Positions 59,577-64,000 of a stretch of DNA of 64,000 nt are shown one piece after another. The stretch comes from Lysinibacillus capsici. GTDB taxonomy: Bacteria > Bacillota > Bacilli > Bacillales_A > Planococcaceae. The translations under genes were made by a program, and so were the position numbers. The notes under the pieces are model-generated. The model was not told the DNA's origin. It saw only the letters and a program-made list of their open reading frames with translations, and made no database searches. Every line of letters begins with the position of its first letter. Position 1 is the stretch's first letter. The stretch lies in the NCBI RefSeq assembly GCF_003367505.1, contig NZ_PXXX01000010.1:334159-398158 (forward strand), written 5' to 3'.

Positions 59577-60830
59577 TTATGCTTTTTGAATGGCTTGAAC
59601 CGCACTGCAAATAGCAAATTTAACGTGTTCATATGTTAGTCCCCCCTGGATAAATGCTGTATATGGAGGTCGTATTGGGCCATCCGCTGTTAGCTCAATG
59701 CTGGACCCCTGAATAAATGTTCCAGCTGCCATAATGACATCATCTTCATAGCCTGGCATATAGGCTGGTTCAGGAGCATAATGGGCATTTATCGGTGAGT
59801 TCGCTTGTATTTCACGACAAAAATCAATCATTTGCTGAGCCGTTTGGAACGATACTGATTGAATTAAATCTGTACGCTTCGCGTGATAGCTCGGAGAAGT
59901 GCTCATGCCGATTTCCTCAAGCATTGCAGCTGTAAATATCGCCCCTTTTAGTGCTTGCGATACAACATGTGGTGCTAGGAAAAACCCTTGATAAAAATCA
60001 CCTAGTGTATTTAATGTGGCCCCCGCTTCTGCTCCAATACCTGGAGATGTCATACGATAGGCACATTTCTCCACTAAATCTGCGCGTCCAGCAATATAGC
60101 CACCAATTTTAGCCAAGCCTCCACCTGGATTTTTAATGAGCGATCCTGCCATTAAGTCAGCCCCGACCTCTGTAGGTTCCTGCGCCTCTACAAACTCGCC
60201 ATAGCAGTTATCTACAAAAATAATAGCTTTCGGAGCTAATTTACGTACCTTTACACACATTTCTGCAATTTCTTCAATTGTAAAGGATGGACGTGTTGCG
60301 TAGCCTTTTGAACGCTGAATCGCAATCATTTTGGTTTGTGCTGTAATGGCCTCTTCAACACCTGCCCAATCAATGACCTGATTATCTAGTAAATCCACAT
60401 GTCGATAACTGATTTTATAATCTTTCAGTGAACCTGTATCTTTATCACCACCATCGACAATGGATTGCAATGTATCATATGGCTGACCCGAAATATAAAG
60501 TAGCTCATCACCAGGACGCAAAACACCGAATAGACTAAGCGTGATTGCATGTGTGCCTGAAATAATTTGCGGTCGGACTATGGCTGCCTCTGCACCAAAT
60601 ACTTCCGCATAAACACGCTCTAGATTATCCCGCCCCTCATCATCATAGCCATAGCCGTTTGATGGGTGTAAATGATAATCACTTACTTGATGCTTTCTGA
60701 AAGCTGCTAGCACCTTCTGCTGATTGTAGAACGCCATTTCTTCTACCTTGGCATGATAAGGCCGAACTTGCTCCTCTACTTTTGCCGCTAACGATAGCGT
60801 TTCTGTTGATAAATTTGATGTAAACGTCAT
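59577..60830 (-). CDS. ynbB: YnbB-like PLP enzyme (aluminium-resistance/methionine gamma-lyase-like family)
   Basis: A 417-residue PLP-dependent aminotransferase-fold protein. It shows YGYDDEGRDNLERVYAEVFG, the phosphate-binding region RPQIISGTHAITLSLFGVL, FVDNCYGEF with the PLP-ring aspartate, and the Schiff-base lysine in GSLIKNPGGGLAKIGGY. The family is annotated as methionine gamma-lyase-like or 'aluminium resistance protein' but its reaction has not been settled to my knowledge. Placement upstream of glnR is as in B. subtilis. GGAGAAG precedes the ATG. Confidence 0.9.
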   Translation of the reverse strand: MTFTSNLSTETLSLAAKVEEQVRPYHAKVEEMAFYNQQKVLAAFRKHQVSDYHLHPSNGYGYDDEGRDNLERVYAEVFGAEAAIVRPQIISGTHAITLSLFGVLRPGDELLYISGQPYDTLQSIVDGGDKDTGSLKDYKISYRHVDLLDNQVIDWAGVEEAITAQTKMIAIQRSKGYATRPSFTIEEIAEMCVKVRKLAPKAIIFVDNCYGEFVEAQEPTEVGADLMAGSLIKNPGGGLAKIGGYIAGRADLVEKCAYRMTSPGIGAEAGATLNTLGDFYQGFFLAPHVVSQALKGAIFTAAMLEEIGMSTSPSYHAKRTDLIQSVSFQTAQQMIDFCREIQANSPINAHYAPEPAYMPGYEDDVIMAAGTFIQGSSIELTADGPIRPPYTAFIQGGLTYEHVKFAICSAVQAIQKA

Positions 60831-61171
60831 TCTTTCTTCTCCATTTCACAATGTCTCGCATTTCAATCAGTAAGATTTATTGACTATCTAAATTGACTTC
60901 AATCACTCTAGAATTCCCTAAACAACTACTGGTATATAAACGCTTTTGACGAATGTTTTTCTTTATTTTAATCACATTTTATCAATTTGTATGTGCACCT
61001 GTAAAACTTGCCTATTGTTTCTAAGAGGATTTTACGCTAAGCTAATGTGCGGACTCATTTCAAGATGCGTATTTAATGACCGATTTTGGCTATTAAATTC
61101 ATAGATTCTGTTACGTAAAAAGTCTTTTAACTTTTAATAAAGTTTATTTATTGATAGAAGGGGTGAAAGGG
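60831..61171. other. Non-coding interval
   Basis: About 340 bp of AT-rich sequence between the divergent ynbB and TRIC-like genes. It should carry both promoters. I identified no clear hexamer pair, dyad or RNA motif. Confidence 0.5.
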
Positions 61172-61777
61172 ATGGCTTGGGAGGTTTTTAGTATTATAGG
61201 AACAATTGCCTTTGCTATTTCTGGGGCAATTATTGCCATGGAAGAAGAATACGATTTATTCGGTGTATATATACTTGGTATTGTGACTGCTTTTGGTGGA
61301 GGAGCTATCCGAAATTTACTCATTGGACTACCTGTCACAACACTTTGGGGACAGGATATGATGTTTCAAATAGCGCTTGCTGCGATTACGATATTCTTTA
61401 TTTTTCCGCATCATCTGATTCAACATTGGCATCGTTGGGGTAACTTCACAGATGCGATTGGCTTATCAGCATTCGCTATTCAAGGCGCACTCTATGCTGT
61501 TAAGCTTGATATGCCAGTAAGCGCAGTTATTGTAGCTGCTGTTTTGACAGGTTCAGGTGGGGGTATTGTACGAGATTTATTAGCTAGAAGAAAACCATTA
61601 GTTCTCCGTGATGAAGTTTATGGTGTTTGGGCAGCTCTTGCTGGACTGCTAATCGGATTCGAGGTTTTTACAGGGGACATTTTCCTTTATATTTTATTCG
61701 CAGTGATTACAGCTTTACGTATTCTTTCCTATATGATGAAGTGGCGCTTGCCATTACGAAAATTAAATCGTGCATAA
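61172..61777 (+). CDS. TRIC-type cation channel-like protein (UPF0126)
   Basis: A 201-residue membrane protein with seven segments built from two homologous halves. The signatures appear twice: TAFGGGAIRNLLIG (residues about 45-58) and TGSGGGIVRDLLARR (about 131-145), with AISGAIIAM and SAFAIQGALYA in matching positions. Structural work on homologues shows trimeric intracellular cation (TRIC)-type channels; the role in bacteria is uncertain. ATG 61172 follows GAAGGGG by eight bases. It has a terminator, and is convergent with cobT. Confidence 0.88.
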   Translation: MAWEVFSIIGTIAFAISGAIIAMEEEYDLFGVYILGIVTAFGGGAIRNLLIGLPVTTLWGQDMMFQIALAAITIFFIFPHHLIQHWHRWGNFTDAIGLSAFAIQGALYAVKLDMPVSAVIVAAVLTGSGGGIVRDLLARRKPLVLRDEVYGVWAALAGLLIGFEVFTGDIFLYILFAVITALRILSYMMKWRLPLRKLNRA

Positions 61778-61786
61778 ATATCATTC

Positions 61787-61827
61787 AGCCAATGACCAAA
61801 AATTAAGTCATTGGCTGTTTTATTGTT
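61787..61827 (+). terminator. Terminator of the TRIC-like gene
   Basis: AGCCAATGAC (61787-61796) pairs with GTCATTGGCT (61807-61816), followed by GTTTTATTGTTTTT. Confidence 0.85.
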
Positions 61828-61828
61828 T

Positions 61829-62884
61829 TTATCTTTTTAACAACTGCATTGATTCTTCTAAAGTCACCATGTTTTTCATCATCGAGCAAGCTGCATCTAA
61901 AATAGGAAAGGCTAAGGCTGCTCCAGAACCTTCGCCTAAACGCATATTCATGTGCAACATTGGTTCAATGCCTAGTAAGGCAGCGGCAATTTTTGCCCCT
62001 GGTTCCTCTGAAGCATGGGAAGGAATGATATAATCGATTACTTTTGGTTCGAGCTTATAAGCAATGAGGGAGGCTATAGTCGAAATAAATCCATCAATGA
62101 CAACAGGTTTACGATGGGCAGCAGCGCCAAGAATAATACCTGTCATCGCCCCTATCTCTAACCCTCCAACCTTAGCCAGAACATCAATAACATCATTTGG
62201 ATTAGGCTTATTTAAGGTAATTGCTTTTTCAATAACTGCCGCTTTATAGGCAATGCCTCCTTGGCCTACTCCTGCACCAAACCCCGTTACTTCGATAGGG
62301 TTGCATCCCGTCAAAACAGCTAATATCGCAGCACTTGGTGTTGTATTGCCGATGCCCATTTCTCCAGTCCCAAGTACATCAGCACCTTTTATGATTTCCT
62401 CAGTGGCCACACGGATTCCTACTTCTATCGATTGAATGGCTTCTTGTTTGGCCATAGCTGGACCTTGTGCCATGTTATCTGTACCATATTTAATTTTATG
62501 AATAATGACACCTGCATCAAGTGGAATATCTTCTTTTACACCCACATCTACTGTGACCACCTTTGCATTGGTAATCCCCGCAATCGCACAAACGCCTGTA
62601 CCCCCCTTAGGAAAATTTAATGTTTGAAAGACCGTAACATCTTGTGGATTCGTGGTTACACCTTCCTCGCAAACACCATGATCTGCAGCACAGACAATCA
62701 TCACTTTTTTGTCGACCATCGGATATAATTGTCCTGTTATACCAGAGAGCTGTACGGCAAGTGATTCTAGTTTACCCAAGCTACCTGGGGGCTTACAAAG
62801 CGCATCAATCCGCTTTCTAGCTTGCTCCATACTTTTCATATCAGCCCCCTGAATGTTTTGAATCGTGTCTTGTAATAATTGCAT
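61829..62884 (-). CDS. cobT: Nicotinate-nucleotide:dimethylbenzimidazole phosphoribosyltransferase
   Basis: Activates the lower ligand (dimethylbenzimidazole to alpha-ribazole phosphate) for cobalamin. The 351-residue protein includes RIDALCKPPGSLGKLESLAV, VMIVCAADHGVCEEGVTTNP, GTGEMGIGNTTPSAAILAVL and the catalytic glutamate near FVDIGEGSG-type MNMRLGEGSGAALAFPILDA. ATG 62884 follows AGAGGAG. No other cob genes are in view; the gene lies behind a cobalamin riboswitch with an intrinsic terminator, so it should be switched off by B12. Confidence 0.95.
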   Translation of the reverse strand: MQLLQDTIQNIQGADMKSMEQARKRIDALCKPPGSLGKLESLAVQLSGITGQLYPMVDKKVMIVCAADHGVCEEGVTTNPQDVTVFQTLNFPKGGTGVCAIAGITNAKVVTVDVGVKEDIPLDAGVIIHKIKYGTDNMAQGPAMAKQEAIQSIEVGIRVATEEIIKGADVLGTGEMGIGNTTPSAAILAVLTGCNPIEVTGFGAGVGQGGIAYKAAVIEKAITLNKPNPNDVIDVLAKVGGLEIGAMTGIILGAAAHRKPVVIDGFISTIASLIAYKLEPKVIDYIIPSHASEEPGAKIAAALLGIEPMLHMNMRLGEGSGAALAFPILDAACSMMKNMVTLEESMQLLKR

Positions 62885-62914
62885 GATTATTTCTCCTCTC
62901 GTTCTCATTAAGAC

Positions 62915-62965
62915 AAAATAAAAAGTCTGTAGTTTATTGTCATGACAAATAAACTACAGACTTTT
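62915..62965 (-). terminator. Riboswitch terminator of cobT
   Basis: Minus strand AAAAGTCTGTAGTTTATT (62965-62948) pairs with AATAAACTACAGACTTTT (62938-62921), 18 bp and a 9-nt loop, followed by TATTTT. It stands between the riboswitch and the cobT ribosome site and is the likely expression platform. Confidence 0.9.
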
Positions 62966-62989
62966 CCATCATCTATATCTTCTAAAGCA

Positions 62990-63142
62990 TGTAGGCAGGT
63001 CTCCTGGCTCAAGTTCAACACCTCATAGTACCTTCCCAGCAATTTGCTAGTGGCATACACTATGAAATTCCCTTATACAGTGGCGGGTCCGCTAAAGCTT
63101 TTCACTTTATTCCCTATTCTCCCTAATGGGCACCTATTGCTT
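62990..63142 (-). ncRNA. Cobalamin riboswitch
   Basis: On the minus strand the B12 box AGCCAGGAGACCTGCC (63009-62994) and the upstream core GCCACTGT (63084-63077) with GCGGACCCGCCACTGT are both present in the order known for cobalamin aptamers, with the P1 closing arms GGTGCCC and GACCTGCC at either end. It precedes cobT and an intrinsic terminator, the arrangement for transcriptional repression by adenosylcobalamin. Confidence 0.93.
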
Positions 63143-63367
63143 TTATGTAATTATGTTAAATCTACTTTACAACTTTTTTAGTGTCAAGAGGAAAAAATTT
63201 TTTGAGTGTTAACTTAGTACATACTGCTATTCACAATAAAAGCTTATCAAGAGCTTGTCACAATAAATGAATCCTTCACTTGATTCCTAGTCTTCCATAA
63301 TTAGTGCTTTTTAGAATTCTCTATGTCTAACACTCGGCTTGTACAAAAATCCATTACTGAATCAATT

Positions 63368-63419
63368 GCCATAACAAGTAAACTACAGACTTTTCAATCA
63401 TCTCTACCTTCCATAGCAT
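63368..63419. repeat. Degenerate second copy of the riboswitch 3' region
   Basis: 63368-63419 aligns with 62939-62990 at 44 of 52 positions by eye; it includes AAACTACAGACTTTT and ATCATCT in the same order. The aptamer core does not continue clearly beyond it. It appears to be a vestigial duplicate of the cobT leader. The rest of 63143-63561 is AT-rich and shows no gene. Confidence 0.6.
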
Positions 63420-63561
63420 ATGTTCTGCCAATTCACTGAGTAATGTTGAACATAAAAGTTGAAACCTTAATAATCTGTTCAATGTAAACATAAATTATTT
63501 CTATGATTAAAATTAGGGTAAGTATCAATAGTAAAACGATGAAAAGTTAGGAGTAGATACG

Positions 63562-63957
63562 ATGAATGCAAAACAATTAAGAAACGCTATTGCTGAAACC
63601 TGTGAAACGCACGATAGCCTCTATGCCAAACTCGTAAAACCGATCAATCAGTTGTTAATCAATATCGACGCTTCGATCAGTGAAGAGACAGCAAATAAAA
63701 TACTAGAAAATTTAAAGTTATTTCATAGTGGTGATAAATACATTACGGAGTGTCATTTCGAGGAGAGTCAAAATTTCTTGAAAGATGGCATTGAGCTTCT
63801 CCAAAAAGGGGATTTGGCGAATGGAGCACTACAAATTTATGGAGCTGGTCTAAACTTTGCTAGTTATGCTTCAAAAGTGCAGGGACAAAAAAATGTTAAT
63901 ATCTACAAAAACTTTGAAGAGAATTTTAATTTTATCATGGATGCCTTGAAAAAATAA
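63562..63957 (+). CDS. Hypothetical helical protein
   Basis: A 131-residue protein I do not recognise. AGGAG lies eight bases before the ATG. It is predicted to be all-helical and soluble: NAKQLRNAIAETCETHDSLY, then KLVKPINQLLINIDASISEE, and a C-terminal part with LLQKGDLANGALQIYGAGLN, a mildly TPR-like helix pair. There is no signal peptide or membrane segment. It stands alone between the cobT leader and a strong terminator. It could be a single-gene adaptation locus; no function can be proposed. Confidence 0.7.
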   Translation: MNAKQLRNAIAETCETHDSLYAKLVKPINQLLINIDASISEETANKILENLKLFHSGDKYITECHFEESQNFLKDGIELLQKGDLANGALQIYGAGLNFASYASKVQGQKNVNIYKNFEENFNFIMDALKK

Positions 63958-64000
63958 TCATGAAAAAAGAAAGAGTGTATACTCTTTCTTTTTTCATGAT
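63958..64000 (+). terminator. Terminator at the window end
   Basis: ATCATGAAAAAAGAAAGAGT (63958-63977) pairs with its perfect complement at 63981-64000 around a GTAT-type loop. It directly follows the stop of the hypothetical gene and has a T-run in the right arm. Confidence 0.85.

Overview
The window reads as chromosome of a spore-forming, AT-rich Bacillaceae or Planococcaceae bacterium, most likely Lysinibacillus. The basis is the spoIIA operon, spoVAF, sirA and a cotD-like coat gene, B. subtilis-type gene neighbourhoods (deoB-xerD-fur, nudF-yqkF-yqkE-yqkD, sirA-yneF, tkt-ynzC, yneB-yneA-lexA, ynbB-glnR-glnA), frequent TTG and GTG starts, and strong Shine-Dalgarno sequences. The genus is inferred from remembered sequences and gene order; no search was run.

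Layout. 1-11.6 kb: the 5' part of scpA, a DUF309 gene, ribT, lysA, spoVAF directly behind sigF-spoIIAB-spoIIAA, then pdp-deoB, xerD, fur, a SpoIIM-like membrane protein and nudF. 11.6-17.8 kb: aldo/keto reductase, VanZ, GNAT, YqkE, thiolase, the YqkD hydrolase, luxS, yneF and sirA. 18.1-21.6 kb: a cell-envelope stress operon liaI-liaH-liaF-liaS-liaR. 21.6-28.9 kb: a HAD phosphatase, tkt, ynzC, a GNAT/DJ-1 pair, an XRE regulator coupled to a second-type peptide deformylase, and the SOS locus yneB-yneA/lexA with LexA boxes.

29.7-42.4 kb is the most distinctive part: a type IV pilus locus with two divergent arms. The minus arm carries a VanW/G5 protein, pilB, pilT, pilC, two major-type prepilins, pilM, pilN, pilO and the prepilin peptidase. 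The plus arm carries two minor prepilins and a large PilX/GspK-like protein with a repetitive beta-rich body. The roughly 580 bp between the arms holds an extended -10 promoter and a broken small reading frame.

42.6-51.8 kb: a DUF2339 membrane protein, a lone phi LC3-type holin, a YtrA-like GntR/ABC/CPBP operon with a dyad operator, a YjiH transporter-like protein, and a thioredoxin-fold/monooxygenase pair divergent from a TetR regulator. 51.9-56.8 kb: a Fur-controlled hydroxamate-type siderophore uptake operon (binding lipoprotein, two permeases, ATPase, FhuF-like reductase). 57.2-64 kb: a cotD-like coat gene with a sigma-K promoter, the ynbB, glnR and glnA genes with a GlnR box, a TRIC/UPF0126 channel, cobT behind a cobalamin riboswitch, and an unrecognised small gene.

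The genes combine housekeeping, sporulation commitment (spoIIA, sirA, spoVAF, cotD), SOS response, envelope stress, iron uptake and nitrogen control. Candidate novelties are the pilus locus with its VanW/G5/calcium-loop protein and beta-rich tip candidate, a CTG-start XRE gene, a Spo0A-type promoter with a 21-bp spacer before sirA, a vestigial copy of the cobalamin-riboswitch platform, and a dispersed palindromic repeat present twice.
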